64,000 bases of DNA, taken from positions 7,214,126 through 7,278,125 of the forward strand of contig BSYO01000036.1 in NCBI GenBank assembly GCA_033239525.1, given 5' to 3'. The position numbers were made by a program, and so were the translations under genes. Source of the stretch: Nepenthes gracilis. Lineage: Eukaryota > Streptophyta > Magnoliopsida > Caryophyllales > Nepenthaceae. This document shows, one piece after another, positions 1 to 13,300 of the stretch. Position 1 is the stretch's first letter; each line of letters opens with the position of its first letter. The notes below the pieces were generated by a model. That model was not told where the DNA came from, did no database searches, and saw only the letters and a list, made by a program, of their open reading frames with translations.

Positions 1-1495
1 AAAAAGTCACCACTGAACTCATAATGGTCATACCTTAATCCTTACAGTTATCTCAAACATATCTTCTGATTCATTCTTAACTAACAGTATTCCAAATATA
101 GATTAATTTTAGAAAACATTGAGCCATTACCATTGATTTAAAAAAATTATTATCAGTTCCCAATGTTTACTTTTTGAACAATTCATCTCCCAAACAAATT
201 TGAATTTTCAACAAATCATAGATAACTTCATTGATTAATCTTACACACGCTAAAGTATTGAAGCACTCCATGGAAAAGCACTTGGCCGATACCTCTTTGA
301 TCCAATACAAGATCTTCATAATCGGTGTTAATCTGGGCACAACTCAATAGCAACTTCAATTTATTGATCCAAAGATAATCTAGATTAATCTTCTTCTTAA
401 GAAACATCTTCAAATTTTCATACAACTAGAAAAGCCTTTATGACCATAAAATGGCTTTCAAATGTGGCTACATATGCTAAATAACTCGGCATATATCAAA
501 TAACTTGCAAGCAAAATAATATCAATTTCGCCGCCTCTTGATCGACTCTTCTTTACATTCAAAATTTACAACCCTTATTACCAATCAAAATATTCTTACT
601 GAACAATTTCTATTAGTATGGCGACTCACAAACTAAATCACCCATAATATTAGATTAAAGTGCAGCATATTAAATAAAATCATTAATCATATCTATTAAT
701 TCAAACTGGATACCTAGGGTGCATTATATTCATGACCAAAGAATCTCATAGATATTATGCAACTAATGCAATGTCTGATCCTTGAATTAATAAATAAACT
801 TAAGAAATACAAAGGAAGGTATAGACTCTGGATCTACAAATAATATATGTGCCAAAACGTCAAAATTTAAAAATTTTACCATCCACTATGGTAGACGTCG
901 CATTTGCATATTGTGCCATCATCGTAAAACCTCAATCAGAAACGCTAGACTTCTTTGTCGTCCATCTCAAAGGATAATGTCAATCCTTAATCATGTGGCC
1001 AATCTGTCCACAATTGAAACAAATTCTCAACCTATTATAACACAGCCTCCCTCCATGAGATTTTCTATAATACGGGCATATGGGATTTAATGATTGTGGG
1101 TCTAATGCACCCTAGATTTCTATACATTTCTTTATTCTCATTATCGGCTTTGACTTTTTGAAGAACTTTTTTGACCACCATGGTTAGCTAACTTTTTCTT
1201 GAAAAATCTCTTCCTTTCCTAGTCCTCGCCCAAACTTGGTCCATCGTGGCTTTCAAGTTTTGCCATCTCTTAATCTTATTACAAAATATTAATCAAGCTA
1301 AATCATTCTATAACCTCAACCCGAAATCAATTAAACCTAGAGTTCAAACATTCAAATCGAAATCCATCAACCTTAAATGTTAACCCGAAATTACTAAAAT
1401 CTGGACCTCAAACCCAACTCAATCAAACTCAACCTCAAACAAAATCGATCAGCCAAAACCCAAAGGCATTTTTTTAACTATTATCTAATATCACT
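1..1495 (-). pseudogene. Decayed Ty3/Gypsy gag (zinc-knuckle end) and leader
   Basis: Read on the minus strand, about 980-1100 encodes remnants of two cysteine clusters: a CPYYRKSHGG segment and a CFNCGQIGHMIKD zinc knuckle whose final Cys is now TGA. The spacing is that of Tekay/Del-type Gypsy gag proteins. Frames are broken throughout. A degraded primer-binding-site-like stretch lies at about 1482-1495 next to the LTR. Protease and polymerase, if present, lie left of base 1. The rest of 1-900 shows no recognisable domain. Confidence 0.6.
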
Positions 1496-3606
1496 TGTGA
1501 CGAACCATATTCTAAAGCCCATCATTAATCATAATCATAATTTATTATCTTTTAATTATTAATTTTATCAATAAATAAATCATTAACCCATTGGATATGA
1601 ACATTTCTTATTAACATTACAATCGCCGGTACATAAACATCAACATAATATATAAAGGATCCTGATACATCACCACCTCATCTGCGAGTCTAACGCTAAT
1701 CCAAATAATGTGACATCAACTTTTTATTAAGAAAAAATGCCTGTCAAATCAATCATTTATTAATTTGCGAAAGTAATAAACATATATAAAATTTGTCCAT
1801 CTGAAATTAAAATCGTTACTGTTCATTACATATACCAATTGTCATACATAATTAGTATACAATTGATACTAAACTATACAACATTATCCTAAATATCAAA
1901 ACTTTTCAAAACTCCACATCAATTCCATCATAATTTACAACTGAAATCAAACTAGAACTAATAATTAATATAGTATATACTATCCAAAAATTATAAGATT
2001 AGCAAAAATAATAACTCTAGAGGCCTAAACTAAGTCCTTCAATCTTCACTTATACTCGTCAGGTAAAAATCCGTATGAATTATATAAAAGGTTAGTAAAA
2101 TAGTAAGTAGTAAGCCAAATACTTAATAATGTACTATATATAACAAAGAATATGTATATACATACTTAATCTTAAAATCATATTATATGAGGTAAGAGTT
2201 GTATTGAATGAAATAATATAAACATGAATGTAACCTCTTGGTTCTTTATCTTATTATTTTCTTACCATTAGCCATCAAATCATACTTCTTATTCTTTCTT
2301 ATTTTTATTTGTCAAAACATGCTAAAAATTTATTTATCTTTAGGGACTATGACTAGTAGGCCTTACCAACTAAAAGAGCAATCGATCGAAATCTAAATTG
2401 TATTTTTTCTCCACACAATTAAAGGCCAAACCTCCTATTCAAGAATTTAGAGGTGGGCCATCTATATATTATATCCTTGTAGACGAGGTAAAAACTGCAT
2501 TGCAATACTTACTTATCAGATAACAATCTTTTATTATAATATATTAAGCAATGCAAGATATACTATTTGTTGAATAATCATTTGTCTAATTTTTTAACCT
2601 CATAATTTAAGAAAAATTTTATATTTTATTTCTTAATTCTTAATTCTTATCCATTTGGAGAATAGTTTATACTTATCTTAATAGAATTGTGGAGTCCTTT
2701 TATATATATATATATTTTTATATATATATATATAATCATATACAACTTTATCATCTCAATTCATAAACATGAAATTTTGATAGAAAATCATGCAACATAA
2801 ATTTAAAAGTTTTCATACAAATTCAATAAGTATGCATCACATAATTAAATATATAGTATATTTTTAGCATATACAAATAGCATATAATATTTTAAAATTT
2901 ATAATTTTGAAATACAAATATGTAGAAATTATTTTTATACTAATAAACATGAAGAAAATTTTAAAATAATATACATAATTACGATACAGTTAATTAAACA
3001 TGAGTTATTAATAGATTTTACTATAAAATTATGATAGACCAATAAATATGCTAATTTTTTTATACTTTTACTTCAAAATCTTAGCTCGAAGAAGTATCTT
3101 AATAATAATATTCGAAAAGAATGAAAATAAATCACAACAAAGGAAAAAGAGAGCTAAAGGTACACTTACTTTCGTCTAATATACCAAAATTTTTAATCTG
3201 AACGTCTTAAATTATCCGAAAGCTTTCTCCCTTTTCTCTCTCTTATTCTCTCTCCTTTGGCTTTTCTCTTTCCTTAAACTGTTCCACGGCTTAAAAATGT
3301 GGTGGAATTGATCCTCGGTTGACTTTTTATAACAGGCTTGCGTTTGAGCGTGGGTCGGGTGTGAAAGGTTCTTGAATTTGCACTTGCAGGGGCGCTCGGG
3401 GCATGCCCTACACTTGATTTTGTGCCCCAGGTGCGCCAGGGTGGGGTTCCGTCGCGCTATAGTGTTGGCTCGAGTTGCATGTCCAATATCATCCTATTTA
3501 AACTTTTTTTCCTTATTGATAAAATTATTCACATTCTTAGATCTCAATTTTAATTATATTAATTTAAATAATTTTAATTAATATAAGTTAGAACTCGATC
3601 CTTACA
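1496..3606 (-). mobile_element. Long 5' LTR of the upstream Gypsy element
   Basis: Bounded on the + strand by TGTGACG (next to the PBS-like sequence) and CCTTACA, which gives inverted TGTRA/TTACA ends. At about 2.1 kb it fits a Tekay/Del LTR. The right end is uncertain because 3607-3838 is a diverged repeat of about 3370-3606: both contain an ATCTCAATTTTAATTATATT-like stretch followed by an AACTCGA-like end. It includes a (TA)n tract at 2699-2734 and an unusually GC-rich patch at about 3340-3480. Confidence 0.5.
2699..2734. repeat. (TA)n microsatellite
   Basis: Alternating TA interrupted by a short T run, inside the upstream LTR. Confidence 0.9.
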
Positions 3607-4112
3607 AACGTGGCTCAGTGGGCCATCCAGCTCATACCTATTGCTAGTCATACGCTTGGGCATAACTCAGGTGTATATTAAACACTGACTCGCTGGTTTT
3701 TGTACTCAAGTGTGCGTCAAGCGTATACTAGGCATACAGTATCTGGTCCAAATCTTGATTCTTTTGATATAATTTTTTATATATTTTGATCTCAATTTTA
3801 ATTATATTTTATTATAATTTAAAAACTCGAGTCCTATAAGAACAATCTAAAATCCTATGAATACTTATCTACAATGTATATATATACATATTTGTGTACA
3901 TAAGGCACACACAGATATCAAAAAATGCATGGTATGTCCAGGTAGTACATGACTTGACCATCACTGATAATTAGATGCCCATCGAATAAAAAGATTATGG
4001 TCGTGGATTAGAATAACCACTGGCCGTGCGTCGCACAGAAGGGGTTATGGCCAAGAAGGCGATGTAAGAATTCGAAACTAGTCCGCTCAAAGTCCTCACA
4101 CACCCGTAGCAT
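3607..4112 (+). promoter_or_regulatory. DLD 5'-flanking region / putative promoter
   Basis: Only about 270-500 bp separate the upstream retrotransposon LTR from the DLD start. The part from 3607 to about 3840 resembles the end of that LTR and may belong to it. An alternating TA stretch at about 3877-3890 is the only TATA-like candidate. No other element is claimed. Confidence 0.4.
4047..4067 (+). promoter_or_regulatory. Possible six-codon upstream ORF before DLD
   Basis: An ATG at 4047 reads MAKKAM and then a TAA, ending 45 bases before the DLD start. G at -3 and G at +4 give it a stronger start context than the DLD ATG (C at -3, G at +4). It matters only if transcription starts upstream of 4047, which the sequence does not show. 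Confidence 0.35.
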
Positions 4113-4375
4113 ATGGCCTTTCCATTGTTGTTCCGTCGTCTACGCTCTTCATCTAAAACCATCTACACCCGTATTCGCTCGTCGCATTTCCAGCACTATA
4201 ACGCATCAGTCTCCAAGCTTCCGAGTTCCGAAGGAAGGAAATCATTTCAATTCCAATGGTGGTGGTCGTCTTATTTGCTTCCTCTAACGCTTGCAGCAGC
4301 TTCTGGCGGATCACTTGCGCTGCGATTTGAATCAACTCCTTCATTTTGTGATGCTGCTGTTGATCGTGATGTTGG
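4113..4375 (+). CDS. DLD: DLD exon 1 (start codon, mitochondrial presequence)
   Basis: It begins [13 protein letters not shown] and is rich in Arg and Ser with few acidic residues in the first 45, as expected of a matrix or inner-membrane targeting peptide. [21 protein letters not shown] stretch follows that could be a membrane anchor or sorting signal. The exon ends after two bases of a Gly codon at donor GG/GTGAG; intron phase 2. The start is chosen as the first in-frame ATG followed by a presequence-like N-terminus. The base at -3 is C, a weak context. Confidence 0.92.
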
Positions 4376-7300
4376 GTGAGATAATCTTCCTCGTTCTCTC
4401 TCTCTCTCTCTCTCTCTCGGTCCCTTCCACTAAATTTAACTCTCTGTATCGTTATGCTGCCTCCCGACCTCACAGTTGACCATCTTACTATTGGAATCCT
4501 GCGAATATGATAGTATAAGAGATAGAACATGAGGGAAGTATAGAAAACCAAGTTCGTGAGAAGAGAGGCGGATCATATGAGCGTGAGGGAAAGGGGTTTA
4601 TCAATGGGCGCTATGTGTAAAAGAATCACATGGGAGATGTGTCCTAACTTACACCGTACATCTTTATACGGCCAACGCCCACATGTGCAGTTGAAGTGTT
4701 TAAAGATGTATATGGAACGAGGGAGTTGTCTTGGTTATGGATGAAAATGCTGGTGTCTGTATTGATCGTGATCGTATCGGACATTTTGGTCGGACATTTT
4801 AGACAGCACATATTGGTATCAGATATATTAAAAAAGAGAAAAATGTATGCCAATAGAACTATGTCGGCCAATATATCAACCAATTATTGGCTGTATTAAT
4901 TGATATTTAAAATATCGATCAATATAGAAATATATCACGATATTACAATGGTGTTGTGAAATAATGGTATTGGTGGCTCTGATACTGATACATATTGGCC
5001 AATGTGTATCGTATTGGCCGACATTTGTATCAATGGTCTTGGTGATTCTAGGTAGTTTTAGGGTGATCTAGAGAATTATAGAAAAGGGAGGATATATGTA
5101 CTTTAATCTAAAATGTTATTAATTAAAGATGATAGGGGAGGTTCTAAAGTATTCTTGAGATTGATGAAAGTAGAGAATACTATAGAGGGTGAATTCTTGT
5201 CATCCATTGTGGAGGATGGAAGGATAATCTTAGCCATTTATTAAGGATGTTGGATTTCTATATAAAGGAATAATCTCCTCTCATTTGGAAAAAGCTCTAG
5301 GGATCTTGGGGAGCTTTAGAAAAGCAAGCCAAGTTAAGACAAGTGAGGCAAAACCAAGGGGTGATGTAACCAAGTGAGTTGCTAGTTTTGAGAGTGATGG
5401 GGGAGAGTTTGAGTGTTAGAGAGGTGCTCTATACTTTTGTACTTGATCTTATATAGTAAAGTGTGTTTTCTCCACAAATTTTCATTCTACGGTGAAGGGT
5501 TATAGGAATGTAGAAAGGTTTCAAAAATTATTGGGGAAAAGCTGACTTGTTTATATCAAATGGGGTGGGGTGTGATATGCAAGTGCAGTGGTGCCGATCG
5601 AGCTGCAGGAGAGGAAGATGAAGGTTAAGGGAAAAGGGGAAGAGTTCTGACAAGAAGGAATCGAGAGAGTTCGAGAGTTAGAAGAGGAGAGATAGAGAGA
5701 GATTAGAAAAAGTGAAGTTTGTTATTCCTTACTGCTGATGCCTTCCAGGCATATCTTTATACAGGAGAGGCACAGGAATGGTGCCCAATCTCAGCACAGC
5801 AGAGTAACTGCCTAACCATATATGTGTATTGTGTGTGTAATATGCAATTAATAACACTATAATTGAACAACACAATATGTATAGTATGTGTTCTAATAAT
5901 ATAATATGCCGTATAAAAGATTAATAATAATCTCGGAATTTGGACGGTTGCCGGGTCTGCCTTGTACTCTTCTGGTAGCGCGGTGCCGTAGTTGCCGTAA
6001 TGGTGTCCGAATTGACAAACCCCGTAACAGTGCCGTTGTTATCAAAAAGAAACTTATCCTCAAGGTTGAATGTGGGAAAATCTTGAATAAAGTCCACGGC
6101 GGACTCCCAGGTGGTTTCGGCAAGGGAGTGGGAGTCCCACTGAACCAGCAGCTGAGGGACGAAGGTGCCTTGCTGCAGCACTTTCCTGACGCCCAGAATT
6201 TGGTGAGGAGTCAGAAGAGGTTGGGAGCCGCGTGCGTCCAGAGGTAAGGCGTGATGCTGTTCAGCTAGATTACTATAACATTTCTTCAAGAGAGAAACAT
6301 GAAAGACATTGTGGATTTTAGTATAAGCCGGAAGGTTCAGCTTGTAAGCAATAGGTCCAATTCGTTGAGTGATGAGAAAGGGCCCATAGTAACGTTTGGC
6401 CAGTTTATTGGATTGTCGGCGTGCTACGGTGGATTGTCGATAGGGCTGGAGTTTGACGAACACCCAATCACCTATTTGAAAGACACGATCCGTTCGATGA
6501 TCATCATTTTGATTTTTCATATGTAGTTGGGAACGTTGAAGATTTTGCCGGAGAGCTGTGAGCAGGTGAGAGCGTTCTGTGAGCAGGTCGTCGACAGCAG
6601 CGAACAAGGAGGAACCGGGCGTGTAATCAATCAGTGCTGGGGACGGTCTACCATAAACAGCTTCAAAAGGGCTCATTTGGATGAAGGAATGCCACGCCGT
6701 ATTGTAGCTCCACTCCGCCCACGACAAATATTTATTCCAGGTTGACGGAGTATCGTCTGCAAAACAACGGAGATAGTCTTGCAGGCAACGATTTAGGACC
6801 TCCGTTTATCGGTCGGTTTGGGGGTGGTAGGAGCTACTTGTTGACAACGTGGTGCCTTGCAATTTAAACAATTTTCGCCAAAACATGCTCATGAAGGTTG
6901 GGTCACGATTAGAAACAATGTTAGTGGGTACCCCATGCAGACGACAGATTTCAGCTACAGACAACTCTGCCACTTTCGCAGTGGTGAAGTGAATGTCTAA
7001 TGAGAGAAAGTGAATATATTTGGACAACCGGTCCTCCACCACAAAGATGACAGTGTTCCCATGTGAAGGGGGCAAGTGTGTAATAAAATCCATAGAAATA
7101 GATTCCCAAATTTTGTTGGGCACAGGAAGAGGCTCGAGAAGCCCAACAGGGGGAGCAGTGATAGGTTTTACCTGCTCGCATGTTGGGCAGTGCTACACAA
7201 ATTCACGCACATCATGGCGCATATTAGGCCAATAGAAGGATGCAGCGACTCTAGCTAAAGTGCGCTGAAAACCAGCGTGACCTCCCACGGGTGAATTATG

Positions 7301-10300
7301 GTATTCCTGTAGAATTAGCTTAGGCAAGGCGGACTCGGGTGGAATCAGTATCCTGTTGTTATACAATATGATCCCGTCTTGCAGAGTGTAGTGCTGGTGA
7401 GCTCCTGGTTGCTCTTGCAGGGTCTTAATCAAATCCATGAAAGCTGGATGGTGCTCGTAAAACTGCTGTAGTGCTGTTAGGAGAGCAACCACAGGTTTAG
7501 AAATAGCCTACAGAACATGACAAGCTGCCTCAGGTAATCTAGATAGAGCATCTGCTGGGGCGTTCTCCTTTCCCGGCTGGTAGTCGATGTCGAATTCGTA
7601 TCCCAACAATTTGATGATCCATCGTTGTTGCTCGGGCGTATGGATTTGCCTGATTGAAGAGTTCTTTAAGTGGTTGATGATCTGTCTGAATTGTTAATTT
7701 GATGCCTAATAAATATTGTCGCCATTTCTTGACTGCTTCCACGATAACGTAGAGTTCCCGCTGGTATGTGGAGGCAGCTTGTAACCGGGGGCTGAGCTGC
7801 CGGCTAAAGAAGGCAATAGGCTGCCCCTACTGCATGAGCACCGCACCAACGCCATGGCCTGATGCTTCTGCTTCAATGACAAATGGTTTAGAAAAATCTT
7901 GCAATGTAAGAACTGGTGTAGAAGAGAGGGCAGTTTTGAGGCCATTGAAGGCAGATTCAGCTTCATTGCTCCAAATAATAGCATTTTTTCATAATAATTG
8001 TGTGAGGGGGGCTGTGATTTGTGCATAGTGTGACACAAACCGCCTATAAAACCTCGCGAGTCCGAGGAACTCTCGTAGCTGCTTGATAGCTGTTGGGTTG
8101 GCTAGTTTTTTACTGCGGCCACCTTATTGGGTTCAGCTGCAACTCCCAAACCAGAGACAGTGTGGCCCAGATATGATAAAGAGGTTCGGCCAAGTTCTCA
8201 CTTGGACAGCTTAGCAAAGAATTGGTTCTTTTATAGTATGTGGAGGACTTGTGAGAGGTGTTCCAGATGCAATTCCCAGGAAGGGCTGTATACTAAAATG
8301 TCGTAGAATACCAATAACAAATTTTTGCAGCACTAGCCGGAAAATAGCATTCATCTCCGACTAGAAGGAAGGTGCATTGGACAGCTCGAAGGGCATAACA
8401 AGGAATTCATAATGCCCTTCATGTGTCTGGAATGCGGTCTTGTGTACATCATCAGCATGCATCCTAGCTGGTGATAACCTGCACGTAGGTCTGGCTTGAA
8501 AAATACCTTGGCGCCATGTAGCTCATCTAAGAGTTCATCCACGGTTGGGATGGGGAATCTGTCTTTAATGGTTAATGCATGAGAGCACGGTAGTCCACGC
8601 AGAAGCGCTAACTATCATCTTTTTTTTTTTTACCGAAGGGACAGGAGAAGAAAATGGACTGGTACTGGGACGAATAATGCCTTTTGCCAGCATCTGTTGT
8701 ATCAGTTTTTCCATTTCTGCCTTTTAGAAATGTGGGTAATGATATGGTCTAACCTTAACAGGTGGGGCATGGGGCCGCAAAGGAATGCGGTGGTCTGTGG
8801 CACGGTGAGGGGGTAATCTATGGGGAACGGAGAAGACATCGGCAAAGGAATTAAGAATACTGTGCAAATTGGCCAGAATTGTGGAGGTGATATCCTGAGG
8901 CAACAGTGAAGGAGACAGGATCATCTCCTGGCCATTTCCTGGAGAAGCTTCCATGACCGGTGTGATTGTTAATTGGAAGTATGTAGAGGCTGAGTGCAAG
9001 AGCTCACCTTGTCTCAATTGTCCCAATGTCATAGTGGAGATGGTCGTGTGCTGAAGCCCATATAGAGTGAGCTGGTTTCCATCACGATAGAATTACCTCC
9101 AGAGGGCTTTGTAATCAAATAACACTGGTCCAATCGTTGCTAGCCATTGGACCCCCAAGACCAGATCTGCTCCATAAATGCGTAGGAGATAAAGGTCCAC
9201 TAGAAATTCAGTGGAACTCAGGTGGAGAGGAACATTGATGCAGTGGCCTTCACATTGGAGGGAATCACCATTTCCCACCGTGAGATTGAGATGTCGTGAA
9301 GGCTTGATGGGAAGGCCCAGGTGCTTGGCCAATCGTGTCTGTACGAAATTGTGGGTTGAGCCACTATCCATTAACACCACCATTGAATTGCCAAACAACA
9401 CTCCTTAGAGTTGCAGAGTAGAGGGAGCAGAATGGCCGTCCAGGGCGTGGAGAGATATTGTTGGTGTAATGTCTGTGACTGGTGGTGAAGGGAAGGTGTC
9501 TGGGTGGGAACAGTCAGGGTTATCTATCTTTGTGGGTTCAACTTCTTCCAGCGGTGGCATCTAGCCAGGGCCATCATCATCAAAGGTCAGGCATAAGAAT
9601 TGGGGTTTACAACGGTGGCCAAACGTGAAACGTTCATCATAATTAAAGGACAACCCCTTGTCTCGGTGGGCAGCCATCTCAGCTGGAGTCAATTTTTTTA
9701 TGGATAGTTTGATTAAGGGGTTAAGGGGTGCAGAAGGTTTTGGAGGATTTGTGAAAGAGGGAGGGACGGTTTTAGACAAGGGTGGACACAATGTGGTGTG
9801 TTTGCCGGCTTCAATTTTCTCTTCCACAAGCTTTTCCATTCCAATAGCTTCGGGAAGTGACGTTGGCTTTAACAAAAATAACTCTCGATGGATGTCATCA
9901 CGTAAGCCGGAGTTGAAACAATTAAGGAGATTAATAGTAGTCAAACTTGTGGTTCGTGTCGACAGTGATTCGAACTTGACCATATACGCTGCTACCGTTG
10001 TGGTCTGGCAAAGTTTGTATAAGGTTGCTTTCGGATTGAGGTAAGAGGAAGGGCCGAAACGTAACTCTAGGTCCCGGGAGAAAATCTCCCAAGTGGATAA
10101 CTGCTTAGTTGCATGCATCTGCTGGTACCACTGTAATGCGGCCCCAGTCATGTAGAAGGCTGCGACGAGGAGCTTCTGCTCAAGAGGAGTATCATGATAG
10201 GAAAAGAACCTCTTGATTTGAAAGAGCCATCCAATGACATTTTTACTGGCGAAAAAAGGAATTTCGAGCTTTGGAAGTTGCGTATAAGCAGAGATCTGAC

Positions 10301-13300
10301 CATCAGTTTGAGCTGAGCATAGTAGTGGTAGGGTTTGCGAAGAAGGTGGTGAGAGAACAGTGGGAGACGCCATGAAAGAGGGAGGAGTGGGTAATAAAGG
10401 AGGAAGAGGTGACTGTGGACGCTCGATTTGGCCCTAGGATTGACGAATCTTTGCAAGAGATTGTTGGATTTGCTCAGTTGTGGTGTTGTGGATGGTGAAA
10501 CCCTCTTCGTGGCGATGAACAGTGGCAACGAGCTCGTTCAGTTTCGTCGACAGACCAGCGATGGATTCCTCTAACACCTTGTAATATGTAGTCATTCCTT
10601 CTGCCATGTCTCAATGAAAGCACCTATGGTACCGATTCTGCTGCAGGAGAGGAAGATGAAGGTTAAGGGAAAAGGGGAAGAGTTCTGATAGGAAGGAATC
10701 GAGAGAGTTCGAGAGTTAGAAGAGGAGAGATAGAGAGAGATTAGAAAAAGTGAAGTTTGTTATTCCTTACTGTTGATGCCTTCCAGGCATATCTTTATAC
10801 AGGAGAGGCACATGAATGGTGCCCAATCTCAGCACAACAGAGTAATTGCCTAACCATACGTGTGTATTGTGTGTGTAATATGCAATTAATAACACTATAA
10901 TTGAACAATATAATATGTATAGTTTGTGTTTTAATAATATAATATGCCGTATAAAAGATTAATAATAATCTCGGAATTTGGACGGTTGCCGGGTCAGCCT
11001 TGTACTCTTCCGGTAGTGCGGTGCCGTAGTTGCTGTAACGGTGTCCGAATTGACAAAACCCGTAACATGCAGCATGGGTGGCAGACGAAAACTGTCGTCT
11101 CATTACATGATTTTGTAATTATTCCTATAGCCTTGTGAAAGCTTTTGTGTCCATGTTTTTTCCTTGCAGCAATCAGTTGGCATTGTTTTAATTACTCTGC
11201 ATTGTCCATTAGAAGCAATGATGGGTTTTTGGTTACCTTTATTGTGGTTCGGTGACAGCTATGTTCATAGAGGGGGCAGTCTGGTTTGCCATTGCCTTTT
11301 TGCTCCTTTTGAGAGCTGCTAAGTTGACTCTGAAAATCTGGTGAAAGGTTCCAGGAATGTAGAAAGTGCCATATTCAACTTCTGTTTCTCAGCCATGCGA
11401 TAGATGCCATAGTTGTCCTCTGGTCTTAGGCTTTGTTTTGTCAATCATTTTAGCTTTCATAAATCAGATGATAGATGAGCTAGGCTTATGAGAGGAAATT
11501 AGTGCTGTTTGGAGCGAGTAAAATTGTCTGAGACGGGTAAAATTGTTTGAAGTCAGTAGCTGCTATTCTAGGCCAAGTTGTAGGGACTAAGCTGTCGAGG
11601 CCACATTTGGACCTATAAGCTGAGGTCGTCCTTCAGGCTCTGGGACTTGAAAATTGTCTGCTTCATACTTTTCCTCTGCAGTCTGCATACAGTGTTATGG
11701 TACTTGACCAAACCAATTACATTGGATCCGGCATTTGTGTTATTCATCGAGAATTTACCACTTCCAGCAGCATTTTGTTCTAGTTTATGTGCTTCTTACA
11801 TTTTTGGTGCAAATGCAATATTGCCGTTTTCCTTCTATTCCAATCCATGTCATTGGATGTGGAATGAGGAAGTATATGGGGAATTGAAATATGGGTGATC
11901 AGTATTATTTTTTCTAGCTGTTGATTCAAATAATCTACCTAGAAGGTAATGAATGCTACTATATTTAAAGGGTAGAGTATCCAATGCAGTCATATTACCC
12001 ACTTTAGTTATCAAACAAATGCCTTCTAATGCTTTAGTTGTGTACGTAATTTCCATTGCTTCATTCCCTTTCTTACCAAACAAACGCAACCTGAATTATA
12101 TTGGATTTATGTATCTATTGGTATCAAATAGAAATATAAAATTTGAGCATGGATTGGTTTTATTACATTCAGGCATTGCAACAATTAAGTTCTGTGGGTT
12201 TGGGATTGTGCCTGGCTTTACTGGTTGTTGAGTGAACTTTAATGAAAGTATGAATTGTACATCAAGGAGTTTAATGGTAATGGTTAATTTATTTATCTTC
12301 TCCTAGATTTGCAATTAGTTTTTGCCCACTTGTTAGTTCGTTTATCAGGTTGTAATTATTAGTTGATTATGACTTTAGCTCGTACGGTGATGCATGCTAG
12401 TGAGAGAGAGAGAGAGAGTGATAGGCTCTAGGACTAAATATATGTTTATCATATCAGCACTTCAGCACTTACATCCTTTATGATGAGGCATGGCGCTGAA
12501 CTTCTTCTGAGTTCTTTCTGATTGCTGACTGGTTAATTACGGCAATTGATTTGCTGTGTTTTACTCAGACATATTGGCTTTGGGGGCAAAGACAACACTG
12601 AGTTAGTGGTGAAGGGTTCTCACAAGAGCATTCCGCAGGAGCTCATTAATGACCTGAAGGCCATATGCGGAGTATGTACCTCTTTACTTCCGTAGTAGAT
12701 ATTCCTAGATTTGTTTATTCGTAATGCAATTATGTGCTAAGTTTCTTCATCCAGGAAAAAACAAATTTCAATGTTGTGTGTCTGAAAAGCTAATGAAAGG
12801 GGCCACCTTTTGGACTTAGTCATAGCAATACATATAGAAGTTGGTGTAGGAGTTTTTGGAGAGAGTATTTTTTTTATTTTTTATTTTTGGGTAAGTATAT
12901 TTTAGATTTGGAATTTTGGAATTGAGAAAATATTGGTCTTTTGGTTCAGGTTGGAATTGGGGACATCCATGGGTGCATGTGTTAAATGGAATCGCATTCT
13001 CGATAAGTATCAATGCTTGCAACTCCAAAAAGGTGTTTGAGATTGCACTTAAGAAATTGATAGCATCTAGTAAGGTACATTGTAACGCCTGGGCCCCAAT
13101 CCATAGAGTTGGTTTGTGACATGGTGTACGCTATTTGGTCACAAGGCTAAGATCACATAATCCAATTTATTCGTTGAAATATCATCATGTAAATTAATTT
13201 TATAACAATTGATCCTTCAATTACATCATCCCAAAAGTTATTGATATGCATGCTTTCAATGTGCAATTTGATTATGATCAACTTAAAATGCCTTTGTACT

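Larger units (their letters stand above)
5589..11067 (-). mobile_element. Complete Ty3/Gypsy chromovirus retrotransposon in DLD intron 1
   Basis: A 5.48-kb element with two 441-bp LTRs and a TGCAG target duplication, transcribed opposite to DLD. On the minus strand the order is gag, protease, reverse transcriptase, RNase H, integrase, chromodomain. It is disabled by many stops and frameshifts. By eye the LTRs differ at about 22 positions (~5%), mostly C/T or G/A transitions, which fits a fairly recent insertion mutated mainly by methyl-cytosine deamination. The C-terminal chromodomain and ~5.5-kb length suggest a small chromovirus such as the Reina type; the clade is not certain. Confidence 0.93.

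Noticed and set aside
4153..4551. 132-codon minus-strand ORF over DLD exon 1 and the (CT)n tract
   Set aside because: Shadow of exon 1; its [10 protein letters not shown] run is simply the (CT)n repeat. No codon or family support.
5589..11067. Endogenous pararetrovirus (caulimovirid) as an alternative identity
   Set aside because: It has LTRs, a target duplication, integrase and a chromodomain, which pararetroviruses lack.
5492..11365. 27-base similarity between about 5492 (GGTGAAGGGTTATAGGAATG) and about 11339 (GGTGAAAGGTTCCAGGAATG)
   Set aside because: The two sites flank the Gypsy element and could suggest a larger duplication, but the similarity does not extend and can be chance.
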